Origin: Lutibacter sp.
GTDB lineage: Bacteria; Bacteroidota; Bacteroidia; Flavobacteriales; Flavobacteriaceae
Direction of reading: 5' to 3'
Assembly: GCF_016342705.1 (NCBI RefSeq)
Contig: NZ_JAEINV010000001.1
Coordinates: forward strand, 1-64,000
DNA: 64,000 nucleotides
Position numbers and translations under genes: made by a program. Every line of letters begins with the position of its first letter. Position 1 is the first letter of the stretch. A model generated the notes under the pieces. It was not told the DNA's origin, did not search any database, and saw only the letters and a program-made list of their open reading frames with translations. Shown in pieces: positions 52,641 to 62,039 of this stretch.

Positions 52641-53669
52641 TTATTCAATGATTTTTTTTGCTATTTTTTGAGGTAAAATACTTCTCATCACATCTTCATA
52701 CCCTTCACAAACTTTATTTCCATAAATTGAACATGGTATGTTTGGGTATTTTTTTAAATCTGGTAAAATGGCATTTTCAAGAGGTTGATTAAAGGGTGCA
52801 AAACCTGTAAACGGATGTGTAATTCCCCAAATAGTATACGTTTTTACACCAAACATTGCCGAAAAATGTGCGTTTCCAGAATCCATACTCAGCATTTTAT
52901 CTAGATTAGAAATTAAAATTAATTCTTGATCTAACTTTATTTTACCCGCTACATTTATAGTGTTTGAATATTTTGAAGCTATATTTTCTAAAATTTCAAC
53001 TTCTTTTTGTCCACCACCAAACAATAGAATTTTAATATTTTCTTGCTTTGATACTTCAGAAATTACCTGTTCCATTAAATCTATTGGATACATTTTTGAA
53101 GCATATTGCGCAAATGGGGCAATGCCAATCCATGTTGCAGTTTTTTCTCCAGTAATTTTAATTATTTCTGAAGTTAAATCTAATTTTTCAGGAAAGGTTG
53201 GGTTAGAAATATCTAATGAAAATCCTAAATTTCTAAAAACATCCGCATAACGTTCATGGGTTGTTTTAAGTTGTTTAAAAACTTTATTTTTAGTAGCAGT
53301 TAAAGCTCTTTTTTCTGCTCTTCCTTTATTGATAAATGCAATCTTTTTAAATGATAGTTTAAAAAAAGTTCGTAAAATTTTAGAACGTAAAACGTTGTGT
53401 AAATCTGCAACGGCATCAACATTTAATAATTTAAGATCCTTAAAAAGTTGGTAAATTCCAAAAAATCCTTTGTGTTTTCCATTGACATCTGCAGCAAAAA
53501 AAGTAACATTATCTAGTGTGTCAAATAAAGGTTTTAAAAATGGTTTTGATAGCACTGTAATTTTTACCGTTGGGTGTTGTTTAGTAAATGCTCTTAACAC
53601 TGGAACTGTCATTGCAACATCGCCCATTGCAGATAATCTAATTACTAATAAATGTGTTTTTTTTGTCAA
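52641..53669 (-). CDS. Glycosyltransferase family 9 (heptosyltransferase-like)
   Basis: The 342-residue protein starts VIRLSAMGDVAMTVPVLRAF, the N-terminal signature of GT9 heptosyltransferases. Later blocks include ADLHNVLRS, IGIAPFAQYASKMYPIDLM and MDSGNAHFSAMFGVKTYTIWG. It is a soluble GT-B enzyme that probably adds a sugar to lipopolysaccharide core at the inner membrane. The sugar donor and acceptor are not deducible. It has its own promoter and lies between upp and the divergent yicC. Confidence 0.9.
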   Translation of the reverse strand: MTKKTHLLVIRLSAMGDVAMTVPVLRAFTKQHPTVKITVLSKPFLKPLFDTLDNVTFFAADVNGKHKGFFGIYQLFKDLKLLNVDAVADLHNVLRSKILRTFFKLSFKKIAFINKGRAEKRALTATKNKVFKQLKTTHERYADVFRNLGFSLDISNPTFPEKLDLTSEIIKITGEKTATWIGIAPFAQYASKMYPIDLMEQVISEVSKQENIKILLFGGGQKEVEILENIASKYSNTINVAGKIKLDQELILISNLDKMLSMDSGNAHFSAMFGVKTYTIWGITHPFTGFAPFNQPLENAILPDLKKYPNIPCSIYGNKVCEGYEDVMRSILPQKIAKKIIE

Positions 53670-53689
53670 AATAGGTTAATTTAGTTCAA

Positions 53690-53697
53690 CAAAAATA
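53690..53697 (-). promoter_or_regulatory. Promoter -7 element for the GT9 gene
   Basis: The minus strand reads TATTTTTG, a TAnnTTTG match, 21 bases before the ATG at 53669. Confidence 0.5.
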
Positions 53698-53773
53698 AGC
53701 AAATGTTTTTGCAACTAAAATTTTAAAAAACAGGTTAAGTAAATTAAAAAACCGTCACTTTTTAGAAATTGCT

Positions 53774-53781
53774 TAAATTTG
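53774..53781 (+). promoter_or_regulatory. Promoter -7 element for yicC-gmk-nadD
   Basis: TAAATTTG matches TAnnTTTG, 20 bases before the yicC ATG. Confidence 0.6.
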
Positions 53782-53800
53782 CTCAAATAATCAATTTTAC

Positions 53801-54658
53801 ATGATACAATCAATGACCGGATACGGTAAAACCGTGTTACAATTACCTACCAAAAAAATTACGATAGAGTTAAAATCGTTAAACAGTAAAAATTTAGATT
53901 TAAATGTTAGAATTCCATCATATTATAGAGAAAAGGAATTAGATATCAGAAAAAATTTAGCAAGTGATTTAGAAAGAGGAAAAATTGATTTCTCTATTTT
54001 TATTGAAGGAAATGGAGGAGAGGGGTCATCAAAAATAAATGAAAATGTGGTGAAAGAATATATGAATCAGCTTAGAAATATTGTTGATTCTAATGAGATT
54101 GAATTGTTGAAAATGGCGGTTCGATTACCAGATTCTTTAAAAACAGAACGGGAAGAAGTTGATGAGGCTGAATGGCATCAAATTGTTGAAGCTATTGCAG
54201 AAACAGTTGTAAAAATAAATAAATACCGATCTGATGAAGGTGAAGTGTTGCGTAACGACTTTATTTTAAGAATTTCAAATATTGAAAATATATTAGAAAA
54301 AGTAATTGAAATTGATCCAGAAAGAATTGTTTTAGTGAAAGAAAAATTAAGAAAAGGAATTGCGGAATTAGAAGCTAAAATTGACGAAAATAGATTTGAA
54401 CAAGAGCTGATTTATTATATTGAAAAATTAGATATTACAGAAGAGAAAGTTCGTTTAAAAAATCATTTGGATTACTTTAAAAAAGAACTAAGTACAAATG
54501 ATTCTAACGGAAAAAAATTAGCATTTATAACCCAAGAAATTGGAAGAGAAATAAATACCATTGGTTCTAAATCTAATTATGCAGATATGCAAAAATTAGT
54601 GGTGCAAATGAAAGATGAATTGGAGAAAATTAAAGAGCAAAGTTTAAACGTTTTATAA
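53801..54658 (+). CDS. yicC: YicC/YloC-family endoribonuclease
   Basis: The 285-residue protein opens IQSMTGYGKTV and has the KSLNSKNLDLNVRIP block of YicC N-domains, plus the C-terminal LAFITQEIGREINTIGSKSN block (DUF1732). YicC relatives are RNases that promote mRNA and small-RNA decay. Placement just upstream of gmk is a very common bacterial order. It is separated from gmk by two bases. Confidence 0.93.
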   Translation: MIQSMTGYGKTVLQLPTKKITIELKSLNSKNLDLNVRIPSYYREKELDIRKNLASDLERGKIDFSIFIEGNGGEGSSKINENVVKEYMNQLRNIVDSNEIELLKMAVRLPDSLKTEREEVDEAEWHQIVEAIAETVVKINKYRSDEGEVLRNDFILRISNIENILEKVIEIDPERIVLVKEKLRKGIAELEAKIDENRFEQELIYYIEKLDITEEKVRLKNHLDYFKKELSTNDSNGKKLAFITQEIGREINTIGSKSNYADMQKLVVQMKDELEKIKEQSLNVL

Positions 54659-54660
54659 AA

Positions 54661-55242
54661 GTGAAAGGATTGAATACAACAGGAAAATTAATTGTTTTTT
54701 CAGCACCTTCGGGTTCTGGTAAAACTACTATTGTTCGTTATTTATTACAACAACCGGAACTTGATTTAGATTTTTCAATTTCTGCAACTTCCAGAGATAG
54801 TAGAGGAACTGAAGTTCATGGAGAAGATTACTATTTTATTTCTGCAGCAGCATTTCAAAAGCATATAAAAAATGATGATTTTATTGAATGGGAAGAGGTG
54901 TATACCAACAATTATTACGGAACTTTAAAAAAGGAAGTTGAAAGAATCTGGAATTTAGGGAAGCACGTAATTTTTGATATTGATGTTGTTGGCGGATTAA
55001 ATATTAAAAATAAATTCCCTGAACAAACATTGGCAATTTTTGTACAACCACCTTCAATAGAGGAGATGGAAAAAAGGTTAAGAGGAAGAAAAACCGATAG
55101 TGAAGAAAAAATAAAAGAACGCGTTGCAAAAGCCTCTAAAGAACTAAAATTTGCAAAAGATTTTGATGTTATTTTAGTGAATGACGATTTGGAAAAAGCC
55201 CAAAAAGAAGCGTTTAAATTGGTTGAAAATTTTATAAAATAA
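54661..55242 (+). CDS. gmk: Guanylate kinase
   Basis: Gmk phosphorylates GMP to GDP. The 193-residue protein has the P-loop APSGSGKTT at 15-23, the GMP-binding SATSRDSRGTEVHGEDYYF, and FDIDVVGGLNIK with the lid RLRGRKTDSEEKIKERV. The start is GTG two bases after the yicC stop. Directly coupled to nadD, whose ATG follows its stop. Confidence 0.96.
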   Translation: MKGLNTTGKLIVFSAPSGSGKTTIVRYLLQQPELDLDFSISATSRDSRGTEVHGEDYYFISAAAFQKHIKNDDFIEWEEVYTNNYYGTLKKEVERIWNLGKHVIFDIDVVGGLNIKNKFPEQTLAIFVQPPSIEEMEKRLRGRKTDSEEKIKERVAKASKELKFAKDFDVILVNDDLEKAQKEAFKLVENFIK

Positions 55243-55824
55243 ATGAAGGTAGGATTGTTTTTTGGTACTTTTAATCCCATTCACATTGGGCATTTAATTA
55301 TTGCAAATTATATGGCTGAATTTTCCGATTTAGAGGAAGTTTGGTTTGTAATTACACCGCAAAGTCCATTTAAACAAAAAAAATCTATGTTAAGCAATCA
55401 TCACAGGTTAGCCATTGCTAATATTGCTGTTGATGACTATCAAAAATTAAAAACTTCAGATATTGAATTTAAATTAGAGCAGCCTAATTATACAGTAAAT
55501 ACTTTAATTCATATTGAAGAAAAATATCCCAATCATCAATTTTGTTTGATAATGGGAGAAGACAATTTAAAAGGATTTCATAAATGGAAAAACTACGAAA
55601 CAATTCTTCAAAATTATGAATTGTACGTGTATCCTAGAATTTCTGATGGAACTGCAGAAAGTGAATTTTTAAATCACCCAAAAGTGCACAGAGTAGCAGC
55701 TCCAATTGTAGAAATTTCATCAACATTTATTAGAAAATCCATTAAAAACAATAAAAATATACAACCAATGTTACCTGAAAAGGTGTGGAGTTATATTGAT
55801 GAAATGAACTTTTATAAAGCATAA
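55243..55824 (+). CDS. nadD: Nicotinate-nucleotide adenylyltransferase
   Basis: NadD makes the dinucleotide precursor of NAD. The 193-residue protein has the nucleotidyltransferase motif GTFNPIHIGH (8-17), the internal LIMGEDNLKGFHKWKNYE block and the late ISSTFIRKSI motif. It follows gmk with no gap. This gmk-nadD junction is typical in Bacteroidota. Confidence 0.95.
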   Translation: MKVGLFFGTFNPIHIGHLIIANYMAEFSDLEEVWFVITPQSPFKQKKSMLSNHHRLAIANIAVDDYQKLKTSDIEFKLEQPNYTVNTLIHIEEKYPNHQFCLIMGEDNLKGFHKWKNYETILQNYELYVYPRISDGTAESEFLNHPKVHRVAAPIVEISSTFIRKSIKNNKNIQPMLPEKVWSYIDEMNFYKA

Positions 55825-55887
55825 CTTTAGCGAAGTTTTAACAGTCGCTCAACTTTCTGTTGAAATTTAATTAACGATATTTCGTTG

Positions 55888-55895
55888 TATATTTG
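55888..55895 (+). promoter_or_regulatory. Promoter -7 element for the M23/GH3/MOSC genes
   Basis: TATATTTG matches TAnnTTTG, 13 bases before the ATG at 55909. Confidence 0.6.
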
Positions 55896-55908
55896 TTTTA
55901 ATTAAAAT

Positions 55909-56778
55909 ATGGCAAAAAAATCTAAAAATAAAGGACGTTTTCGAAAAAAATTATTTAATAAATACCGTTTGGTAATTTTAAATGAAGAAACTTTTGAAGA
56001 AAAATTATCGTTCAAATTAACGCGCTTAAATGTGTTTGTTTTTGGTGGTATGTTTTCTATTTTGTTAATTGTTGGCACGTCTTATTTAATTGCTTTTACA
56101 GGATTAAAGGAATACATACCTGGGTTTTCTTCTACTAAATTAAAAAAGGAAGCTACACATTTAGTGTATAAAGTAGATTCGTTACAGCAAGTTTTAGATG
56201 TAAATAATTTATACATTTTAAAAGTGAAAGAATTGCTTACAGGTAAAGTTTCTGAAGTAATGTTTGATAGAGATTCTGTAATGCAAACCATTCAATATAA
56301 TAAGGACAGTATGAATTTAGCTCCAAGTGAGCAAGATTTAGAATTTAGGTCTGAAATTGAAAGAATAGATAGGTTTAGCCTTTTTAATGAAGCCATAAAA
56401 GATACCGAAGTTGTATTTTTTGCACCAGTTGTTGGTACTTTAACGGATGGCTATAGTCCAAAAGCAAAACACTTTGCAGTAGATATTGCTGTTGAAACCA
56501 ACACGCCAGTAAAAGCTATTGCAGATGGAACTGTTATTTTTGCCGAATGGACTGCAACTACTGGTCACGTTATAATTATTGAACATAATAGCGGATTTAT
56601 TTCCGTGTATAAACACAACACATCACTGACCAAAGAGCAAGGAGATTTTGTGCAATCTGGTGAAGTAATTGCGTCTGCAGGAAGCACCGGAGAGTTAAGT
56701 ACAGGTCCGCATTTACATTTTGAATTATGGAGTGAAGGTTATCCAGTAAACCCAACCTATTATATTGATTTTGAATAA
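55909..56778 (+). CDS. M23-family peptidase anchored by one membrane segment
   Basis: The 289-residue protein has a basic N-terminus (MAKKSKNKGRFRKK), one transmembrane segment at about 43-63, a coiled-coil stalk (about 75-150) and a C-terminal LytM domain. The zinc ligands are HFAVD (H and D), plus GPHLHFELW with the canonical H-x-H, in contrast to the other M23 protein in the window. It sits in the inner membrane facing the periplasm and should cut or regulate cutting of peptidoglycan. It is followed three bases later by the GH3 gene. Confidence 0.92.
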   Translation: MAKKSKNKGRFRKKLFNKYRLVILNEETFEEKLSFKLTRLNVFVFGGMFSILLIVGTSYLIAFTGLKEYIPGFSSTKLKKEATHLVYKVDSLQQVLDVNNLYILKVKELLTGKVSEVMFDRDSVMQTIQYNKDSMNLAPSEQDLEFRSEIERIDRFSLFNEAIKDTEVVFFAPVVGTLTDGYSPKAKHFAVDIAVETNTPVKAIADGTVIFAEWTATTGHVIIIEHNSGFISVYKHNTSLTKEQGDFVQSGEVIASAGSTGELSTGPHLHFELWSEGYPVNPTYYIDFE

Positions 56779-56781
56779 CTA

Positions 56782-58278
56782 ATGAATATTAAATCTATTT
56801 TAGCAAAGCCTTTTGCAAAACAAGTTTCATCAAAAGTTTATAAGCAAAGTAAAAATGCTATTGAAGTGCAACAGAAGGTTTTTAAAAAATTAATTAAACA
56901 AGCCAAAAACACCGAGTTTGGAAAAGATCATCATTTTTCTGAAATTAAAACATATGATGATTATAAAAAGCACGTTCCAATAGCAGATTATGAAGATCTG
57001 AAACCATATATTGAAAAAGTAATTGATGGTAAAGAAGATATTTTGTGGAAAGGAAAACCTTTATATTTTGCAAAAACTTCAGGAACAACTTCAGGAACAA
57101 AATATATTCCGCTGACTAAAGAATCTATGCCAACACACATTGAATCTGCAAAAAATGCACTTTTAATGTATATTAATGAAACCAAAAAGGTCGATTTTTT
57201 AGAAGGAAAAGTTATTTTCCTACAAGGAAGTCCTGAGTTAAAAAAGAAGAACGGAATTAATATTGGGCGTCTTTCAGGAATTTCTGCACATTATGTTCCA
57301 AGTTATTTAACTAAAAATAGATTGCCAAGTTGGAAAACCAATTGTATTGAAGATTGGGAAACCAAAGTTGAAGCAATAATTGATGAAACTATTAATGAAA
57401 ATATGACCTTAATTGGAGGGATTCCTTCTTGGGTACAAATGTATTTTGAACGAATTGTGGCCCGAACAGGTAAAAAAGTTGGTGAAGTTTTTCCAAACTT
57501 TAATTTGTTTGTGTATGGAGGCGTAAACTATGAACCATACAGAAATAAATTTGAAAATTTAATTGGAAGAAAAGTGGATGCTATTGAATTATACCCAGCT
57601 TCTGAAGGATTTATTGCCTACCAGGATTCTCAAACAGAAGAAGGAATGTTGTTGGCAATTAACAACGGAATTTTTTATGAATTTATTCCTGCTGAAGAAT
57701 TTTTTGACGAAAACCCAACAAGAATTTCATTGAAAGATGTAAAAATAGATGTTAATTATGTTATTATTTTAAGCACAAATGCAGGTCTTTGGGGTTATAA
57801 TATTGGAGATACTGTTAAGTTTGTTTCTCTTAATCCACCAAGAATTGTAGTTTCTGGTAGAATTAAACATTTTATTTCTGCTTTTGGTGAACACGTTATT
57901 GGAAAAGAGGTTGAAGATGCTATTAATAGTCAAACTATAGATACTTTAATTTCAGTGAATGAATTTACTGTAGCGCCACAAATTTCACCAGAAAATGGTT
58001 TACCATATCATGAGTGGTTTATAGAGTTTGGAAAAAAGCCTGATAATTTAGAGGACTTCGCTAAAAAAGTAGATCAATCATTGCAAGAAAAAAATAGTTA
58101 TTATTACGATCTAATTGTAGGAAAAGTGCTTCGTCCACTTAAAATTACCTTAATTGAAACAGGTGGATTTAATAATTATATGAAATCTGTTGGGAAGTTA
58201 GGCGGACAAAATAAAGTACCACGATTGGCAAACGATAGAAAAATTGCAGATGAACTATTAAAATTTGAGGAAAAATGA
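56782..58278 (+). CDS. GH3-like acyl-adenylate-forming enzyme
   Basis: This 498-residue protein belongs to the GH3 auxin-responsive-promoter family, ATP-dependent enzymes that adenylate a carboxylate and join it to an amino acid. The ATP motif TSGTTSGTKYIPLT begins at residue 99, and YPASEGFIAYQD and GRIKHFISAFGEHVIGKEVE match other family blocks. The bacterial substrate is unknown. It overlaps the MOSC gene by four bases and follows the M23 peptidase, a combination that hints at an envelope or small-molecule modification role (inference). Confidence 0.88.
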   Translation: MNIKSILAKPFAKQVSSKVYKQSKNAIEVQQKVFKKLIKQAKNTEFGKDHHFSEIKTYDDYKKHVPIADYEDLKPYIEKVIDGKEDILWKGKPLYFAKTSGTTSGTKYIPLTKESMPTHIESAKNALLMYINETKKVDFLEGKVIFLQGSPELKKKNGINIGRLSGISAHYVPSYLTKNRLPSWKTNCIEDWETKVEAIIDETINENMTLIGGIPSWVQMYFERIVARTGKKVGEVFPNFNLFVYGGVNYEPYRNKFENLIGRKVDAIELYPASEGFIAYQDSQTEEGMLLAINNGIFYEFIPAEEFFDENPTRISLKDVKIDVNYVIILSTNAGLWGYNIGDTVKFVSLNPPRIVVSGRIKHFISAFGEHVIGKEVEDAINSQTIDTLISVNEFTVAPQISPENGLPYHEWFIEFGKKPDNLEDFAKKVDQSLQEKNSYYYDLIVGKVLRPLKITLIETGGFNNYMKSVGKLGGQNKVPRLANDRKIADELLKFEEK

Positions 58279-58817
58279 AAGTAATTTCAGTAAACTTAGG
58301 AGAAAAAAAGGAAGTAAATTACAAAGGAAAAATTATTGAAACAGGGATTTTTAAATTTCCAGTAAATCAATCTATTTTTTTAGGAGAAGAAGATGTTATT
58401 GGCGATGCTGTTATAGATAGAAAATATCACGGAGGAATTGACCAGGCTGTATATGGTTATTCTGAAAATCATTATAAATATTGGAAAGAATTATATCCAA
58501 ATTTAGAGTGGCAATATGGTATGTTTGGTGAAAATTTGACCATTTCAAATTTAGAAGAAACAGAAATTTGTGTTGGCGATACTTATAAATTAGGTGAAGT
58601 TATTTTAGAAGTTACAAAACCGCGCGAACCTTGTTATAAATTAGGATTGCGTTTTGATACTCAAAAAGTTGTAAAGCAATTTTGGAATTCTACAAAATGT
58701 GGCGTTTATTTTAAAGTATTGCAAACTGGAAAAGTAAATATAGGTGATGAAATGGTTTTAATAAAAAAAGCAATAAATACGCCAACAATAGCGGAAGTTT
58801 ATGAGACTAAAAAGTAA
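58275..58817 (+). CDS. MOSC-domain protein (YiiM-like)
   Basis: MOSC proteins bind molybdenum cofactor or related metal-sulfur groups at a conserved cysteine, here C120 in KPREPCYKLG. The 180-residue protein also has DRKYHGGIDQAVYGYSE and GMFGENLTI, which match YiiM-like N-hydroxylated-base reductase relatives. It overlaps the GH3 gene by four bases (ATGA) and is closed by a strong terminator. Whether a molybdopterin pathway exists in this strain cannot be judged here. Confidence 0.88.
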   Translation: MKVISVNLGEKKEVNYKGKIIETGIFKFPVNQSIFLGEEDVIGDAVIDRKYHGGIDQAVYGYSENHYKYWKELYPNLEWQYGMFGENLTISNLEETEICVGDTYKLGEVILEVTKPREPCYKLGLRFDTQKVVKQFWNSTKCGVYFKVLQTGKVNIGDEMVLIKKAINTPTIAEVYETKK

Positions 58818-58849
58818 ATAATACTGCCATTTTTAAACGTAGTAAAACA

Positions 58850-58877
58850 AAAAAGGTTCGCAATTGCGAACCTTTTT
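58850..58877. terminator. Bidirectional terminator between the MOSC and mscL genes
   Basis: A perfect 28-bp palindrome, AAAAAGGTTCGCAA and its complement, with T runs on both sides. It serves both convergent genes. Confidence 0.92.
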
Positions 58878-58909
58878 ATATAGTAAAGAAAGTTTGGCTA
58901 AATTCTTTA

Positions 58910-59320
58910 TTATTTTTTAGCTAATAAATCTCTAATTTCAACTAATAAATCTTCTTGTGAAGGTCCTTTTGGTGCTACTGGAGCAGGTACTTCTTTCTTT
59001 TTAGTTTTATTTATAGCTTTTATCATCATAAACATTACAAATGCCACAATAATAAAATCGATAAGGTTTGTTAAAAATTCACCGTATAATACAGCAACTT
59101 CACCAGTTACTGCTCCGGCTTCATCCATAACCCCTTCATTAATTACATATTTTAATTCTTTAAAGTCTGATTTAAAAATTAGACCAACAAGTGGAGAAAC
59201 TATCCCACCTGTAAATGAAGAAACAATTTTGTTAAAGGCAGCACCCATAACAAAACCTACTGCAATGTCAACAAGGTTTCCCTTCATTGCAAAATCTTTA
59301 AATTCTTTTAACATTCCCAT
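58910..59320 (-). CDS. mscL: Large-conductance mechanosensitive channel MscL
   Basis: MscL opens under membrane tension to release solutes during osmotic downshock. The 136-residue protein has a short N-terminal helix (KEFKDFAMKGNLVDIAVGFVMG), TM1 with the pore glycine pattern AAFNKIVSSF, a periplasmic loop, TM2 at about 78-98 (IDFIIVAFVMFMMIKAIN) and a charged C-terminal helix after KKEVPAPVAPKGPSQEDLL. It stands between the MOSC terminator and alr. Confidence 0.95.
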   Translation of the reverse strand: MGMLKEFKDFAMKGNLVDIAVGFVMGAAFNKIVSSFTGGIVSPLVGLIFKSDFKELKYVINEGVMDEAGAVTGEVAVLYGEFLTNLIDFIIVAFVMFMMIKAINKTKKKEVPAPVAPKGPSQEDLLVEIRDLLAKK

Positions 59321-59374
59321 TTAATTGTTGTTTTTAGTTAATAGGGCTAATTTAATAAAAAATATATAATTGAG

Positions 59375-60484
59375 TTAACATTTCTTTAACACTCTTTTTA
59401 CGCGTTGAGAAATAGCGGTAAGTAATTCATAGGGAATTGTGTTTGTGCTCTTTGATAAATCTTCTATATGTTGCTGATCTTTGTAAATAATAACTTCATC
59501 TCCTTCATGGCAAGGTATTCCTGTAATATTTACCATAATTACATCCATACACACGTTGCCAATAATGGGTGCTTTTTGGTTGTTTATATAAACAAACCCA
59601 ACACCTTTTCCAAATTGTCTTGAAATTCCATCGGCGTGACCAATTGGTATTGTCGCTGTTTTTGTGGTTGATGTTGCAATGTATGATCTGTTATAACCTA
59701 AACTTTCTCCTTTTTCAATTGTATGAATTTGAGAAATTACTGATTTTAAAGTAAGTACATTTTTTAGTTTTGAAGTTTCATTTTTGTCATTTCCAAAACC
59801 ATACAATCCTATTCCTAAACGCACCATTTCAAACTGAGCTTCTTCCGCGTAATTTATGATTCCAGAAGTATTTAGCATATGTTTAAAAGGAACATTTTTT
59901 AATTGTGGAATTAATTCATCAGCAATTGCTTTAAAATCATTTATTTGTTGAATGGTAAAAGCGCGTTCGTTTAAATCTTCACTGGCAGCAATATGAGAAA
60001 ATATTGATTTTATATAAACTTCATCCTGATTATTAATTAACGTAACAATTTCTGAAATATCTTTTTTATTAAAACCGAGCCTGTTTAAACCGGTATTAAA
60101 TTTTAAATGAATTGGAATATGTCCTAATTTTTCGGCATTTACAATTTCTAACAAAGATTTTAATATTCCAACAGAATACATATTTGCTTCCAAATTGTAC
60201 TCAATAATTTTTAGAATATTGCTTTTTTGTGGATGTAAAACTAAGATTGGAGTTTTTACACCGGCGTTTCTAAGTGCAATTCCTTCATCTGTATAAGCAA
60301 CGGCAAAACAATCAACTTTAGGTTCTAAATATTTTGCAATGTTTTGGGCATCACTGCCGTAACCAAAAGCTTTTACAACAACTAAAACTTTAGTGCTTTT
60401 TTTTAGTTTAGATTTAAAGTAGTTTAAGTTGAAATCTATAGCGTTTAAATCTATTTCAAGAGTTGTAACATGGCTATTTTCCAT
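59375..60484 (-). CDS. alr: Alanine racemase
   Basis: Alr supplies D-alanine for peptidoglycan. The 369-residue PLP enzyme has the Schiff-base lysine K38 in [11 protein letters not shown], the substrate-binding tyrosine in [10 protein letters not shown], and the C-terminal [14 protein letters not shown]. The N-terminal MurF-like fusion seen in some Bacteroidota is absent; this is a stand-alone racemase. It overlaps tdk by 11 bases, so the two are co-transcribed. Confidence 0.95.
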   Translation of the reverse strand: MENSHVTTLEIDLNAIDFNLNYFKSKLKKSTKVLVVVKAFGYGSDAQNIAKYLEPKVDCFAVAYTDEGIALRNAGVKTPILVLHPQKSNILKIIEYNLEANMYSVGILKSLLEIVNAEKLGHIPIHLKFNTGLNRLGFNKKDISEIVTLINNQDEVYIKSIFSHIAASEDLNERAFTIQQINDFKAIADELIPQLKNVPFKHMLNTSGIINYAEEAQFEMVRLGIGLYGFGNDKNETSKLKNVLTLKSVISQIHTIEKGESLGYNRSYIATSTTKTATIPIGHADGISRQFGKGVGFVYINNQKAPIIGNVCMDVIMVNITGIPCHEGDEVIIYKDQQHIEDLSKSTNTIPYELLTAISQRVKRVLKKC

Positions 60485-61091
60485 TGTTATTTTGTTGGGC
60501 TTTTTTTATTTTTTCTTCTTGAATGGCTTTGTAATAAGCGCCTCTACTTAAAGGTTCATATTCTTGAGTTTCACCTAATAAAACCAATTCTTCACTTGCA
60601 GCAGTTCTATGGCTGTAATGCGCTAAATTTCCCGTTCTGGTACAAACAGCATGCACTTTTGTAACGTATTCTGCTGTTGCCATAAGGGCTGGCATGGGTC
60701 CAAAAGGATTTCCTTTAAAATCCATATCTAAACCAGCAACAATAACTCTAATACCTCTGTTGGCTAAATCGTTACAAACTGCAACTATCTGATCATCAAA
60801 AAATTGCGCTTCATCAATACCTACAACATCACAATCACTAGCTAAAATTCTAATATTTGCAGAGGAAGGAACTGGTGTAGATCTAATTTCGTTGGCATCA
60901 TGTGAAACTACTTTTTCATCATCATACCGCACATCAATAGCAGGTTTAAAAATTTCTACTTTTTGTTTGGCAAACTGGGCGCGTTTTAATCTACGGATTA
61001 GTTCTTCTGTTTTACCAGAAAACATAGAGCCGCAAATAACTTCTATCCAGCCAAATTGTTCGGTATGATTTACTGTATTTTCAAGAAACAT
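60474..61091 (-). CDS. tdk: Thymidine kinase (type II), zinc cysteines missing
   Basis: Type II TdK phosphorylates thymidine. The 205-residue protein has the P-loop [10 protein letters not shown] (21-30), DEAQFF with E94 as the catalytic base, and the RAYYKA-like thymidine loop. The structural zinc site usually has four cysteines; here C150 in HAVCTRTG remains but the partner at +3 is threonine and the later C-x-x-C/H is SRGAYYK. Loss of these cysteines is seen directly, and enzyme activity should not need them. It is upstream of alr. Confidence 0.93.
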   Translation of the reverse strand: MFLENTVNHTEQFGWIEVICGSMFSGKTEELIRRLKRAQFAKQKVEIFKPAIDVRYDDEKVVSHDANEIRSTPVPSSANIRILASDCDVVGIDEAQFFDDQIVAVCNDLANRGIRVIVAGLDMDFKGNPFGPMPALMATAEYVTKVHAVCTRTGNLAHYSHRTAASEELVLLGETQEYEPLSRGAYYKAIQEEKIKKAQQNNNGK

Positions 61092-61267
61092 TTTGTAAAT
61101 TCACGCTTGAAAGGTTATTGTAATTTTTTAGTTTTAAAATAAATGATAAAAAAATAGTGATTATTTTTTTACATTCGTTATAAATTAATTCAAACTGAAA
61201 ATTCAATTTTGAATCATACAAATTTAGATAAAAAATATTCATCAAAAATCATTTAACAAATCAACTT

Positions 61268-62029
61268 ATGCACAAAAAATTGGAAGCTGAATTAGTGAGT
61301 CTGGCACACAGCATTTTAAAAATGGAAAATAAAGATGATGTTCAAGTTTTGCATAAAAAAGCGCAAGAAATTTATGAAAAATTATCAGTTTTAAAATTTG
61401 TTGATGAATTTTTGGGTGTTAAACCGGAGGAGGTTGAAACAAAAAATGAAGTGATTATTGAGGAAAAAACCAAAATAATTGAAGAAATTGTTGAAAAAGA
61501 GCTTGAAATAGCGGTTGAATTAGAAGAAAGTGAAGGCGATGAAATTATTTTTGAACCTGAACAAAAAGAGATGATTTCTGAAGAAAAAATGGAAGAACTA
61601 TTTGAAACTAAAAGCATTTCAGTAAAAGATGATGAGCAAGAGTTACCTTCTTTACAAATTTCATTGGAAGAAGAGTTTAAAGACGCAATTTCTGCCGATG
61701 TTGCTACCAATTTATTTGAAAAAGTAACAAAAGAAAGCCCTGCTATAGAAAAACCAGTTGCTGATACGGCAAAAAAACGTTCGTTAAATGATGCGTTGTT
61801 TACTAGTAATATTCAGGTTGGATTGAATGATAGAATTGCTTTTGTAAAATATTTATTTGATGGCAGTCAGGAAGATTTTAATAGAGTGTTATCGCAACTA
61901 AATTCATTTACAGAAATGGAAGAAGCAATTTCATTTTTAAATGATTTTGTAAAACCGGATTATGACTGGAAAAGTAAAGAGGAGTTGGAAAACAGATTAA
62001 TTAATTTAATAGAACGTAAATTTTTATAA
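61268..62029 (+). CDS. Acidic conserved flavobacterial protein
   Basis: I do not recognise a functional family. The 253-residue protein has a small helical N-terminus (HKKLEAELVSLAHSILKMEN), a long strongly acidic middle (about 65-150, rich in Glu and Asp, likely disordered or coiled), and a compact C-terminal helical domain (about 165-253: KRSLNDALFTSNIQVGLNDRIAFVKYLFDGS). Such proteins are cytosolic in flavobacteria and have no assigned role. It lies ten bases before the candidate nuclease gene, so it is in the same transcript. Confidence 0.7.
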   Translation: MHKKLEAELVSLAHSILKMENKDDVQVLHKKAQEIYEKLSVLKFVDEFLGVKPEEVETKNEVIIEEKTKIIEEIVEKELEIAVELEESEGDEIIFEPEQKEMISEEKMEELFETKSISVKDDEQELPSLQISLEEEFKDAISADVATNLFEKVTKESPAIEKPVADTAKKRSLNDALFTSNIQVGLNDRIAFVKYLFDGSQEDFNRVLSQLNSFTEMEEAISFLNDFVKPDYDWKSKEELENRLINLIERKFL

Positions 62030-62039
62030 AATTACATGA

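Noticed and set aside
61092-61267. tRNA or riboswitch in the gap between tdk and the acidic gene
   Set aside because: AT-rich sequence without a cloverleaf or any recognised aptamer pattern.
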